64,000 nucleotides of DNA, taken from assembly GCA_009823505.1 (NCBI GenBank), contig VZQC01012382.1:105972-169971 (forward strand), written 5' to 3'. Source of the stretch: Rhizomys pruinosus (taxonomy: Eukaryota; Chordata; Mammalia; Rodentia; Spalacidae). The position numbers and the translations under genes are program-made. Positions 11,641-23,105 of the stretch are shown in pieces; position 1 is the stretch's first letter, and the number at the start of each line of letters is the position of its first letter. The notes under the pieces were generated by a model. It did not search any database. It had not been told where the DNA came from and was given only the letters and a program-made list of their open reading frames with translations.

Positions 11641-12189
11641 AAACCGGTGAACACACAAACATCTTAGACTAATACTGTTAACTTATCCTGGCAGTGACTG
11701 AATACAGAGGGCAGACATGTGGAAGAAGCAGAGTTCCTGAGAAAGGCAGAGGAAAGAGAATCTAGTTCAAGCACAGGACCTCAGTTCAAGTCCTAAGAAC
11801 ACTCCTTTCCTAAGGGCTTTCCCTATATAGGTAACTAATAAAGTACAGTTGAGGATTATCCATATGTTGTCTATCTTAGAAAAATGGGAATCATGTTGCC
11901 AAAATCAGTAAATAAATACATGGACTACTTTTAGCCACTGGCTTATCTGAAATCTAAATTTAACTGAGTGTCTGTTGGTTCATTGGGTAATCTGATACAT
12001 GCTCATCTAGAATTTGAAAGTCAATTCCATTCTTCAAAAACCTCTTCCCCTAAATATGTGTAAATTCTGTCTTTATTCTTCAGTCTTAAAATGAACAACT
12101 TGGATTATCCTCAGAGCCTACTCATAGAAAATAGCATTTTCACTCCCAGCTTGGGCTCCACATAGGCACATGAACTCAATGAGTTGATG
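11641..12189. other. Unassigned intergenic DNA
   Basis: No repeat or gene recognised upstream of the L1 whose 5' UTR-like start is placed at about 12190. Confidence 0.35.
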
Positions 12190-12396
12190 GTAAGCCAAGG
12201 TGGAACTGCCTTGACCCTTGGGGGCCTACTGGCACTCGGGCCAAAGTAGGAACAGAACCCCCCACCCCTCCACCCCTGTCAAGCTGGTGGAGCTGTGGTG
12301 CAGAGGACCTGGCAGGTACAGCATTAGTGATTATAGTCTGTGCAGCCAATGTTGAGGTTCCAGAATCCAAAGAAACAAATAAGCAAACAAATCCAC

Positions 12397-13113
12397 ATGT
12401 CAAAAACACAAAGAAAAAACAACATGGGAAAAACTCATAATAAATCCACACTGAACTCTACCAACCCGACAGAAGATCCCTACAACGAGACCTCCAAGGA
12501 AAGAAACCAAGACACAAACCTTAGAAGAACAACTGTAGACATTTTCAAAGAAATTAGAGAACTAAGGGGAGAGAATGAAAAACTCAAGAAGGACCTAGAG
12601 GGAGAAAATGACAAACTGTGGAAGGAAATGGAAACACTGAAAAGATCCCAAGCCAAATGAAAAAGAAAATGACCAATGAACCAAGGAACTAAAAGATGAG
12701 AATGACAGGCTCCTGAGGGAAGTGGAAATTTTAAAGAAATCACAGGATGAAATGCAAAAGGAATCCAATCACTAGAAAAGGATGGTAAAAAGCCTCACAA
12801 GCAGAATGGAAGAAGCAGAAAAAAGAATATCAGACCTGCAGGATAATACAGAGTAACTAGAAAGCTCAAGTAAAGATTAAGAAAATTAAAAAAAAAACAA
12901 CAAAAGATTGGAATAACCAGGAAATGTGGAACACTATGAAAAGAGCAAACCTTGCGTCATAGAGCTAAAGGAAGGAGAAGAATCCCAAGACAACACTATC
13001 TTCAACAGGATAATAGAAGAAAATTTCCCCAAAATGAAAAAGACAATCCCAAGAAGAATACAAGAAGCACATAGAACACCAAATAGACAGGACCAGAAAA
13101 GAAACTCCCCACA
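12397..13113 (+). pseudogene. L1 ORF1 remnant (RNA-binding protein)
   Basis: L1 ORF1p binds L1 RNA as a coiled-coil trimer in the cytoplasmic ribonucleoprotein. The likely ATG is at 12397. The frame stays open through a charged, heptad-like stretch rich in E, K and L (about 12520-12660), then hits a stop at 12658-12660; later frames carry the downstream region (12926-13228, beginning near the coiled-coil/RRM boundary). The C-terminal domain present in the 48.6-kb copy is deleted. Assignment rests on alignment by eye with that copy (48653-49776). Confidence 0.75.
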
Positions 13114-13114
13114 C

Positions 13115-15681
13115 GATTTAATCAATAGTATTTGTGAAGAAAGGGGAAACATCACAACAGACAAAGTAAAGATACAATCATACAGGAATACTTCAAAAAC
13201 CTATACTCCACTAAATTTGAAAACCTAAGAGAAATGGATGAATATTTGAAATCCTGGGAAACAACAAAGCTTAAGCAAGAAGAGATTGACAGTTTAAATA
13301 GACCCATAATATTTGAGGAAATTGAGGATATAATAAAATACCTCCCAACTAAAAAAGCCCGGCCCCAGATGGATTCACAGCAGAATTCTACAAAATATTT
13401 AAAGAGGTCCTACAACCATTACTACTCAATCTGTTCAGAAGGATACAAACAGAGGGAATTTCCCCAGATTCCTTCTATGAAGCTAGTATTACCCTAATAC
13501 CAAAACCAGGCAAAGATACAACCAAAAAAGAAAGCTATAGACCCATCTCATTAATGAACATAGATGCAAAAATTCTCAACCAAATACTTGCAAATCACAT
13601 ACAGACCCACATCAAAAAGATCATCCATCATGACTAAGTTGGATTCCTACCAGAGACGCAGGGATGGTTCAATATACATAAATGAATAAAAATCATAAAA
13701 CACATAAATAGACTGAAAGACAAAAACCACATGATCATCTCAACTGATGCAGAAAAAGCCTTTGACAAGACCCAGCATCCCTTCATTTTTAAAGTCCTAG
13801 AGGGAATCGGACTGATTCTCTCAACAGGATCAAAGCCATATATAGCAAATCCACTTCCAACATCATCCTAAATGGAGAAAAATTGGAACCATTTCCCTTA
13901 AAGGCGGGAACCTGGCAAGGCTGCCCCTTATTGCCACTTCTCTTCAACCTAGTGCTTGAAACACTTGCCAGGGAAATAAGACAAGAGAAGGAAATTAAAG
14001 GAGTACTAATCAGAAAAGAAGAAGTTAAGCTAATCCTTTTTGCAGATGATATGATAGTTTACCTAAGGGATGCTAAAAACTCCACCAAAAAACTTCTAGA
14101 AATGATTAAGAGTTTCAGTAAAGTAGTGGGATACAAAATTAACCTGGAAAAATTCAGTAGCCTTTCTTTACACCAACAGTAAACAAGTGGAGAAGGAATA
14201 TAAAAAGAGATTCCCACTCACAATAGCCTCAGAAATAATGAAATACCTGGGAACAAACCTAACCAAAGATACCAAAGATCTCTACAACAAAAATTTTAAA
14301 CTCCTGGAGATTGAAAATGACATGAAAAGATGGAAAGACCTCCCGTGCTCATGGATTGCAAAATTGTCCATTTCACCCAAATTGATATATAGATTCAACA
14401 CAATCCCAATCAAAATCCCTATGAGCTTCTTCACAGACTTGGGAAAAAAGTCCCTAATTCATATGGAAAAACAAAAGACCTCAAATATCTAAAGCAACCC
14501 TGAGTGAAAATGCAATACAGGGGGGATTGCTCTACCAGACTTCAAGCTATATTACAGGGCCATAGTCATAAACATAGCTTGATATTGGCACAAAATTGAA
14601 GATCCAAACTTGAACTCATACAATTTCAGCCACCTCATATTTGACAAAGAGGCAAAAAACCCTCAATGGAGGAAGGATAGCATCTTCAGCAAATGGTGCT
14701 GGCAAAACTGGATCACCATTTGTAGAAGAACAAAATTAAACCCCTACCTCTCACCCTGTACAAAAATCAACTCCAAGTAGATCAAAGATCTCAACGTGAA
14801 ACCTGAAACCCTGAAAGTGACAGAAGAAAAAGTTGGCAACAACCTACAAGACTTATGCATAGGAAAAGACTTTCTAAATCAGACAGCAGCTGCACAGGAA
14901 GGTCAACTGTTGACAAATGGGACCTCATCAAACTCAAAGCTTCTGTACAGCAAAAGAAACAACCAAGGAAGTGAAGAGAAAACCCATAGAATGGGAGTAA
15001 ACCTTCACCAGTGATACATCTGACAGAGCATTAACATCCAGAATACATAAACTACTCAAAAAACAAAAAAAAGTAAGAAAACAAATGACCTACTCAAAAG
15101 ATGGAATAAAGAGTTGAACAGAGACTTCACCAGTAAGGAAGGAAAGATGGCTGAGAAACATCTTAAAAAGTGTTCAACATCATTAATAATTAAGGAAAGG
15201 AAAATTAAAGCCACTCTCAGATATCATCTCACTCCAATTTGACTGGCTAAGATCAAGAACATAAAAACACCAAATGCTGAAGAGGTTGTAGGGAAAGGGG
15301 AACAATCATCCACTGCCGGTGGAATGTAAACTTGTACAACCATTATGGAAACCAGTGTGGAGAACCCTTAAAAGACTCAAAATGACCCTACCACCTGATT
15401 CAGTCATACCACTCCTGGGTATATACCCACAAGACTCATCCTACTGCAAAGATACATGCATATCCATGTTTATTGCAGCTCTCTTCACAATAGCGAAGAG
15501 CTGGAACCAACCCAAATGCCCCTCAACTGACAAGTGGATGACAAAAATGTGGTATATCTATACAATGGAGTACTACTCAGTGGTAAAGAAAGATGACATC
15601 ATGAACTTTGGAGGTAAATGGATGAAACTCAAAGCCATTATGGTAAGTGAAGTAATACAGTCCCAGAAAAACAAGTGGTGA
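13115..15681 (+). pseudogene. L1 ORF2 remnant (reverse transcriptase to C-terminus)
   Basis: ORF2p is the L1 endonuclease/reverse transcriptase; this copy lacks the endonuclease. RT motifs are visible in separate frames: 'AEKAF' near 13750, '[18 protein letters not shown]' at about 13907-13960, and the catalytic FADDM at about 14037-14055 (ORF 13883-14182). The thumb region follows at 14187-14492, and the cysteine-region C-terminus is read at 15319-15681, ending at the stop at about 15679. At least six frame breaks separate these pieces, so it is a dead copy. Confidence 0.88.
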
Positions 15682-15919
15682 ATGGTCTCCCTCATTTGTG
15701 GATGCTAACACCAAATCCCCAGATGAAAGGCAAGCTGATCAACCTTATTGTTATATTTCTGTTTATCTGAAAGCAACTATGTTCTTAAAATGTAAATCTC
15801 TTAACAGGCTCTAGAATCTATCCACCAGTTACTTTCAGACTCTTTAATTACTGTTATGAGTGGAAAATATGTATTCATATTTTAGAGTAATATAAAATTA
15901 AAGGAGGAAAATGTGAATT

Positions 15920-15923
<4 letters not shown>

Positions 15924-15966
<43 letters not shown>
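15924..15966. repeat. (GA)n microsatellite
   Basis: About 21 GA units at the 3' end of the L1 above. Confidence 0.95.
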
Positions 15967-15970
<4 letters not shown>

Positions 15971-16918
15971 GTCTCCCTCTCTGTAACTAGGTATCTGTAA
16001 CTATTTCCCCTCTCCTAACATTATGGCCAGCTTCAGGGCCCACACTGCTAGAACAAGAACAAAACCAAAAAGCAACCCGGAGCCGACAATCCCAGAAGCA
16101 CTTACAGCTCATCCTGCACACTGGTGCTGCCACCTCTGTAACACCCTTGCCACTGGGAGCGAGGCTCCTGAGCTTGAGTTTAAAGGGGAGAGGAGACTAC
16201 AGCCGAGACAGGATTTAGGGCTGTTTTGGTAACTCTAGTACATATCAAGAAATTTTCAAATGAATTGAGTTTTGTTAACAACAACGTGGTAGTTTTTTGT
16301 TAGTCTCCTGACCCCACATCCCACTTTCCTCTCTGCCACACTAGAAAACGCTCACTTAGGAACCATCTCCCATGACTCCCACATTCCTGAGGGTTCCTTG
16401 TTCAGAGGCAACAGGCTTTAATCAGCTTCTAATACAAGCTCTGGTCACCCCACTTCACTCTGACTCCATCTGACCACCTGAGCACGTCAGCCGCCTCCTC
16501 CAGCTTCCACTGCCGCCTTCCTCTTTCTTCTGCATACTCTTTATTATTTCTTTTGAAATATGAAAAATGAAGTTTCCACATAGGCAAAAAAGTATGAATG
16601 AAAAAAATCTTTTTCCAGAATCAAAAACTAACAAATCTAACAAATTCTAAAAATATACAACCCTACATAAGGAACACTCAAATGCTACTGTGTGATGAAA
16701 ATTTTTGAATAAATTTTGAGAACTCTTTTTTAACAAAAGACCCATTTTTATAAGGATGTCAGACCTGATTTACTTAGTAATCCAATCTTAATTATGAATT
16801 TTTTAATACTGTTTATTAAAGTCAATCTGGAAAAATTCAGATGAGAAAGTCCCACATGGGAAAAGTAATTGAGAATAACTTAGTCTTGCCAGATATTAAA
16901 ATACACTATATGTGCTGG
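15967..16918. other. Unassigned intergenic DNA
   Basis: Nothing recognised. ORF 16023-16232 has no family resemblance and is not called. Confidence 0.35.
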
Positions 16919-16960
16919 ATAGCTTTAGTGTCAACTTGACACACCATGGGACAAAGGACA
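16919..16960 (-). mobile_element. Fragment of the rodent dispersed repeat (end only)
   Basis: 'tgctggatagctttagtgtc' and 'aacttgacac' are the reverse complement of the end seen at 2025-2057 and 42085-42111. Confidence 0.6.
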
Positions 16961-17199
16961 TGAGTGCTCATGTTGTGCGAAGATCACAAATGCATTCTCT
17001 CTCTCTCTCTCTCTGACTTTTGACTCTCTGCAGAACACTGATTCTCCCTCCTTCAGCATCCAGTGATACCCTGTAGCTCTTCATCTTGAGTGGCAGCCTG
17101 TAAAATCTCTTCCATCTACCTTGCCATGTCAATTGGTTTTGCCATTATGCAGCTCTTGTTAAACAGCCTTACTGTGGAGATTTCACGGGTGTAGCCTAG

Positions 17200-18560
17200 C
17201 AAATGCATTAACTAGCAGCAGGGGTCTTGTCCCTCTTCTACAGGGGTCTGACCCCTCTTCTACAGTGTTCCCTGAGCCTTAGATATAAAGGTTGCATTAT
17301 AGATGTGTCACTTAGGGCTGGGCACATCATAGTCACTTACTCTCTGCATTTGACCAGTGTGTAACTTTGTAATGGTCTCCATCCATTGAAAAAAATAAGC
17401 TTCATTGATGAGTAGATGAGAGGTGCCCTTATCTGTCAATATAAGAATATGTATTTTATAGAAAGAAATTATGTTAGTCTAGGAAAGTGACAGAAGTGGG
17501 TTCTTCTCTAGGATCTCTCCACCTGGAGAGCACATGTACCTAGCCATGTTTCCAGCACTGTGCATCAATTTCCTCCTGCTGAGTATGCCTTAAGTTCAAA
17601 TAGATAGCTTATGATTAGCCTTAAGATAAAAATGCCACTATTGCACAAATAGAGATAATTTGCTGGGCCAGCTATTGTTGTGGTTTGTAGGCTTTACAGC
17701 TAGGTAGGGCAATTGGTTTATTTCTCCCTTGGCAGCTTGCATAGTAGCCTCTGATACTATAGCAACTAGACTTCATGGAGGACACTTCTAAGTCATTTGC
17801 AACTTAATTGCTCGCATTCCTGTGTGTGAAGTACATCATGTCTTCAGCAATTGGGTCTCACCTCCAAGGTCTGGGTGCCAACCAAGGGTTGTGGTGTAGC
17901 CTATATTACTTTGGGAATCTCTTGAACAACTCTGACCAACAACTTGAAGGAGGTTTCCCGTGACTGGCACCATGGCTTTTGTTATATAGCCTTCAGTTAT
18001 ACACACACATTCACATATATGTTACACATCTATTTTTCAGTAGACTTATAAAATAAATGCATTTCCCTTTGGGTTTTCCCATCCTCTAAGCATTGTTTAT
18101 CTCTCTTTCCTTTGTTTCCCCCTATAGCCCTTCCTCCTCCCTTCCCAGTTAAAGGTGCCCCCATTTTCCCATTCCCCCCTTGATAACGCCTGTGTCCTAT
18201 TACCCTCCCTCCAGCTCTACCCTCCCTTCTCCCTCCATGGTTCCTTTCTATTCTGCAGCTCCTGTGGTTATCTCAGGACATATACTCACATCTAAGGATT
18301 TGGAGTTAAATCTCCATTGCCTCACATAGTGTAACAGTTCCTATTTTCATCCATTTACCTGCAGATTTCATGATTTTACTTTTCTTTACCACAGAATAGA
18401 ACTCCATTGTGAAAATGTGTCACATTTTCATTATCTATTTATGAACTTAGGAACATTGGACTGTTTTACTTTATTTTAAATTTATAACAGGTTTGTCTAG
18501 ATGCAATCCCTTGTAAATCAAGGCCCATATGTAATTTTATTGATGAAGAACAGAGTTTTT
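17200..18560 (-). mobile_element. Antisense old L1 3' end (Lx-type)
   Basis: It parallels the antisense L1 3' UTR at 34480-34870 ('ccctgagccttagatataaaggttgc', 'cttcattgatgagtagatgagag'). Continuing, it shows the complement of the ORF2 C-terminal region near 18350-18480 ('cacagaatagaactccattg'). Diverged and non-coding. Confidence 0.65.
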
Positions 18561-19220
18561 GTGTCCCAATCACCTCCCTAAGACATTCCTTGACACTAAT
18601 ACACCGACTTCAAAACATGAATTTCGAAGGAACAAACATTCAGACAGCAGCAAATTGAGTTTGGTCTTTTACTGTATACATAACAAACAGAGATCATACA
18701 CCAAATTCAAGGCTAGGACTAGACTGTTCAAATTCCCTAGCCTTATTGTGAGTCCTGAATGGCATACATTCTCTCCCCAGTGTGGACGATGTATGGTATG
18801 ATCTGAGCTTCTCAGACAAAGTTCTTCACTGAGGCCACCAACATGGGTCAGCCACCACTCCTCTCAGCTTCTACCGTCCTAACAGAAGTTCATGGACTGC
18901 GTTGCCCCAGCTCCTTCCAGGCCCTCTGGCATTCTTTGCTGGTTATCCTGTCTGTCCTTTCTGCTACCACATGCATTCTCTGTTTTGCTCATTAGAATTA
19001 CCTAAGGAAATTTAAAATTTCGCTAAGATCAGATCACACCGAGGCCTGTTAAATAAGAATATCTGAATGAAAGCAAGCTCTGGAGATTTTAAGGTCACCC
19101 AGGTGTTCCAGTGTGCAGCCGCCACTGGGAGCCCTGACCTTGGCAGCTGCTGGGAAGTTATTTCCTCTGAAAGTTCCACCTTCCCATGGATGCTTCCACA
19201 CCCATGTGCTTGCAGATAGT
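18561..19220. other. Unassigned intergenic DNA
   Basis: Nothing recognised. Confidence 0.35.
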
Positions 19221-19224
19221 GCTA

Positions 19225-19395
19225 AGTGGACTCAGTAGGTTGTAGAAAAAGAAGAAAAAGACATTAACATGGAAAGGGGATACGTTGAGAGTCCAGGAGG
19301 ACTGGAAGGGGGAGTTGAGGGTGGGTACAACGCAGATATATTATATTCATGTATGAAATTGTCAAAGAATAAACAAAAATACTCTAAAAATAAAA
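19225..19395 (+). mobile_element. L1 3' end, Lx-like
   Basis: G-rich segment, then 'tattatattcatgtatgaaa', 'aagaataaacaaaaatac' and an A-rich tail, matching the layout of muroid Lx 3' termini as I know them. Confidence 0.65.
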
Positions 19396-20149
19396 AAGAA
19401 AGACAGCTCCCCAAGGTTCATAGCTTTATTGTTCTGTAGAACATTAACCAAGTACCAATTCATGCAACCACCTTCCTGTTTCCCTTTGTTTATTCATTAA
19501 TTATGCTTTGATTGCTGAAATTTTTTAACTAGCTTATGATTTTATCTTCTCTGATAATTAATGAGTTTTTCAAAACTTTTTGACAGGTTTGGTATATATT
19601 AGCCTGAGAATTGATTTTTGGGCTTTTTACAAAATTACATTTTGTCAGGGAGAGACATAACTCAGCAGTAGAGTGACTGCTTAGCATGTGCAAGGTGTGA
19701 CGTAAACACACACAAAAATACAGCAAAGAAGAAAAGCACAACTGGACAATTTCTACTAGAGTCACATGCATTGCATATTATAAGCTAATAGAGATCCATG
19801 GTTTGAAGCCATTTCTCTTGTCCACTCAATCTAAAGCTCTCCTTTCTGCCCCATGCCCTTCAAGGCTCCTCCAAAGACTATGCCAACCTCACAGCTGCTG
19901 TGTTCACCCTTCAGTAGGCTAACGTCTTCCCATTGGAGCAGATCCTGTCCTGCTTTCTAACAACTCCACTGTGCATCTGTACCCTACCCAGTCTCAATGC
20001 CGGACCAATAGATGTTTACTGCTTGCTTCACTGGAAATAATCAGTCTTCAGCAACACACCATTTCAACACTTTGCTTCAGCCAAACTCTAAACGGTCTAG
20101 TAGATGATTTCCAAAAATTTTGAAACCACAAGTGATAATCAAAATTGAA
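19396..20149. other. Mostly unassigned DNA with an ID-like SINE inside
   Basis: Apart from the ID-like element at 19646-19725, nothing is recognised. Confidence 0.35.
19646..19725 (+). mobile_element. ID-like SINE relic
   Basis: 'gacataactcagcagtagag' and 'ctgcttagcatgtgcaagg' follow the ID/BC1 tRNA-Ala-derived order (A box, then 'gcttgcctagcatg'). The central CCTGGGTTC is lost, and an A/CA-rich tail follows. Confidence 0.5.
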
Positions 20150-20200
20150 TAGACTATCTATTGAGCACTTCCTAGGTGCCAAAAGGTAACATGAATATGC
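20150..20200 (-). mobile_element. MIR relic
   Basis: 'tattgagcacttcctaggtgcc' closely follows the antisense MIR 3' end. The rest has decayed. Confidence 0.45.
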
Positions 20201-21091
20201 TGTAGAATTAGAGTAACTTCTCAGGAATATCTAACACACTTTCCAAGTAGTCTGTCCTCTGTTTAAAAAGAAATATTAAGTCCTAAATGAGTTACTGAGT
20301 GCTACACAGACCAAGTTTAACAAGAATTTTCCTTGGCTGGCAAGGTCTTCCTGAGGGGGAGACTGCTGGCCACAGGACTCTCAGCCAGCTGTGGCCACCA
20401 GCCTCCCTGCGTTAGTTTGGCTCACTGCATGGAAGGTAGCAACTGCACAGTGAGTGCCCCTGCAAGACCCTGGGCTTAGCCCACCCTCAGCCTGCATGTT
20501 TTGTTTTTCTGTAAGATTCTTTAATAGTAATGTGTTCCTACCATTTTCCTTTATACACAAGTCCAATTCCAGGTTTTGCTAAACTGAGCTGAAAGGTAGA
20601 GCTCTTGAGTAGACATAGTCCAGCTGCATCAAAGAAATGAGTTGGAAACCACACAATGTACCACCAATATTGCAAAACCCTTCTCCACTTGCTCCTTTGG
20701 GCTTCAAAGGGACACTATGTTTTAATGACCTGCTATGTAATTAATTAGCCTCTTCCCCTCCCAGCTGAAATTACTGATGGAAAAAAGCAAACACCCAAAA
20801 TTTGCTATTTCCCTTTTTGAATTCCAACAGTGTAGAAATGTTCCCATGTAAATCAAGACTGGGTGTGGATGGATTCTGGGCTCCAACAAGTCTGCTTTCT
20901 AACCTCAGAACTCAGACCCACTGTAGACATCTTGGCTCTCCCAGGGGAGGTAAGAGATCTTAAACCTTGTCCCTTCCTATCCACATCAATCATAGAAGAC
21001 ACGACCATTGGTGCAGGCTGAGGCCACCATCCAAGTCCCAGACACACAACCAACTGGGCCTGCATACAGGAAGCTTTCAATCTCAGCTCTT
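20201..21091. other. Unassigned DNA, few repeats
   Basis: No gene seen. A TAATTAATTA homeodomain-type core occurs near 20740 within a repeat-poor stretch. Confidence 0.35.
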
Positions 21092-21180
21092 TCTATGGCT
21101 GTGTTGCTTTGAGCAAATTAATCACTTACCTGGACTCAATTTTTTCATTTGTAAGAATTATAACAATAACAATTATAAAA
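21092..21180 (+). mobile_element. MIR relic
   Basis: 'gctttgagcaaattaatcac' then 'ggactcaattttttcatttg' follow the MIR core order 'gggcaagttacttaac ... cctcatctg'. Confidence 0.5.
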
Positions 21181-21201
21181 TTCTATTTGAAAGCAAGTAA
21201 G

Positions 21202-21372
21202 AGTGCTCTGGGGCTGCGGCAGCAGCTCCATAGTTAAGGCATTTTCTGCTTTTCCAAAGGACTGGAGTTTGGTTCTCAGCTCCGTATGGGGTGACTCACA
21301 ACCGCCTGTAACTCCGGCTCCAGAGATTTCACACCTTCTAGCCTCTGTGGGCATCTTTACTCACATACACAT

Positions 21373-21426
<54 letters not shown>

Positions 21427-21464
21427 GAAAAATAATAAAACAGATATTTTAAAAAGTGCTCTGG
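21202..21464 (+). mobile_element. B2/B4-type SINE inserted in a MIR, with TSD
   Basis: 'ggggctgcggcagcagctcc' head, 'gtttggttctcagctccgtatgg' and 'ctccggctccagag' body, then a (CA)n/(TA)n tail (21369-21426). The direct repeat AGTGCTCTGG flanks it at 21202-21211 and 21455-21464. The insertion sits at the edge of the MIR that continues from 21464. Confidence 0.75.
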
Positions 21465-21690
21465 ATTTAAGCAGCCTGGATTATAACATAGCTCCATCAT
21501 TTATTGGCCATGTGACCTGAGCAAATTATTGTGTCTATAAGCTTCAAATTCCTTACATGCAAAATGTAGGTGATGACATAGTACCTACTTTATAACATTA
21601 TTGTCACCATCGAAGGAAATAATATAAGTAAAGGACCTTCATTTTTTGGCAGAGGCAAGTATTCTCCAATGTTAGTTGTTATTAATGTCC
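21464..21690 (+). mobile_element. MIR SINE
   Basis: Good MIR order: 'ggccatgtgacctgagcaaa', 'cttcaaattccttacatgca', 'gtagtacctact'-like and 'aaggaaataatataagtaaa'. Ancient, so orthologous in other mammals. Confidence 0.75.
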
Positions 21691-21714
21691 TCATTGTTAT
21701 CATAATTTTTGCTA

Positions 21715-21870
21715 TTTTATTGTATCAAGTAGCATGTCTTAGAAATGTCTTTAATCTTTAGAATAACACTGTGAGACTATGACTATTTTTATTTCTCCAT
21801 TTTACAGATGAGAAATTGAAACTCAGGTGAAGTATCATGTTAAAGTTTGTGGCTGCAGCTTGTAAAAGGA
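21715..21870 (-). mobile_element. MIR SINE, antisense
   Basis: 'attttacagatgagaaattg' followed by 'aaactcaggtgaag' is the reverse complement of the MIR core, adjacent to a sense MIR. Confidence 0.65.
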
Positions 21871-22259
21871 AGTCTATGATGTCAAAATCTACACAAGTGC
21901 AGCAATTCCTCAAAGTTCTGAGATGACTTGTTTAAACTGTTGACCCCAGTACACCAGATTCTCAATAATCATTATTGAAAATAAACTTAGAATTCATAAA
22001 ATAAGCAAAATGCATTACTCCACGCTAATCCCAATTAATTATTTTACAGCTCAGACTCTATAAAAGACATTTTCCCCTCTGAAAGGCAGCCCACCTCACT
22101 CTTTCCCTCCCACTAAATGAACAGAAGATGCTGTGGCCAAAGGTAAACTAAGATCTTTTCTTTCTGAAATTATGACAGAACCTGGGCATCTCTCATCCTT
22201 CAGACCTCAAATACTTCCATCCCACAAAACATGAGAAATCTATAACCACACCCCTCTCT

Positions 22260-22260
22260 G

Positions 22261-22292
<32 letters not shown>
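22260..22292. repeat. (CA)n microsatellite
   Basis: About 15 CA units. Confidence 0.95.
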
Positions 22293-22294
<2 letters not shown>

Positions 22295-22888
22295 ATGCAC
22301 TTCAGGAGAAGGCTGATGCGATCCTCCCTAGGCATGGCTGTACATAGATTCCTCCACTCCTACTCATCTCAGAGTCCTCATGGCTACATTTCTGTTCTCT
22401 GTTCTTCTGCAAAGGAAGGACATGAACCCTTCCTCTTGGCTCCTAAGCAGCAATACAGGTAAGAGGCTTTCCTGGAGGTTCAAAAGCTAAGACAATCAAT
22501 AGAAGAAACAGGGTAAATCTGTTGGTGGTCACTCCTCGCTGCTGCTCTACCTTTGCCCATTGACTAGTGGCCTCCCTACTCTGTATCAAAATAGGTCATT
22601 GGGTTTACACAACACAAATTCTTCTCTGAGTTTCTCATCCTTTTAACAGCCCATCTTCCAAAAGCCCATGATAACTCAAATTCTATTATAGAAATCGGTT
22701 TACCTCTCTTTCTGTTTGAAATTTCCCCTATCTCCAACCCCATTTTTAAAATGCAGATCAGTAGAGTAGTGCCAAGTCTATAAACTTTGGCTCCCAGAGC
22801 ATGATGAGATGAAGACAGATGTTAACTCTCTAGAGTAACTGAATCTAAATAATAAAATAAAAATTAGACTTGTGCTTTATAATGTTTT
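22293..22888. other. Unassigned intergenic DNA
   Basis: Nothing recognised. Confidence 0.35.
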
Positions 22889-23105
22889 TATTTCATGTTT
22901 TAAATAATTTATGAAGTGTATGAGTTTTTTGCCAGATGTGTGTGCACCACATGTATCCCTGGTGCCTGTGGAGGTCAGAAGAAGAGGGTGTCAGATCCCC
23001 CGGAACTGGAGCTACAGGTGCGTGGTAAGAACCAAACCCAGGGCCTCTGTAAGAACACTAAGTGTCCTTAAACACTGATCCACTTCTCCAGCCCCTATTT
23101 CATGT
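22889..23105 (-). mobile_element. B2 SINE with 10-bp TSD
   Basis: Antisense B2 body at 22899-23095, ending 'ccacttctccagcccc'. The flanking direct repeat TATTTCATGT lies at 22889-22898 and 23096-23105. Confidence 0.85.

Larger units (their letters stand above)
12190..15966 (+). mobile_element. L1 LINE with internal deletion
   Basis: A sense-strand L1 with 5' UTR-like sequence (about 12190-12396), a broken ORF1, an internal deletion near 13110, ORF2 from just before the reverse transcriptase to the C-terminus (about 13115-15681), and a 3' UTR ending in a (GA)n tract (15924-15966). Compared with the L1 at 48435, sequence equivalent to about 49398-51017 (end of ORF1, the ORF2 endonuclease and linker) is missing. 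Many stops and frameshifts make it inactive. No TSD was identified. Confidence 0.88.

Noticed and set aside
15678..15980. 'gaatggtctccctc' repeated at 15678 and 15966 as an L1 TSD
   Set aside because: The left copy is inside the L1 itself, so the pair cannot be the element's TSD; more likely a local rearrangement or chance.
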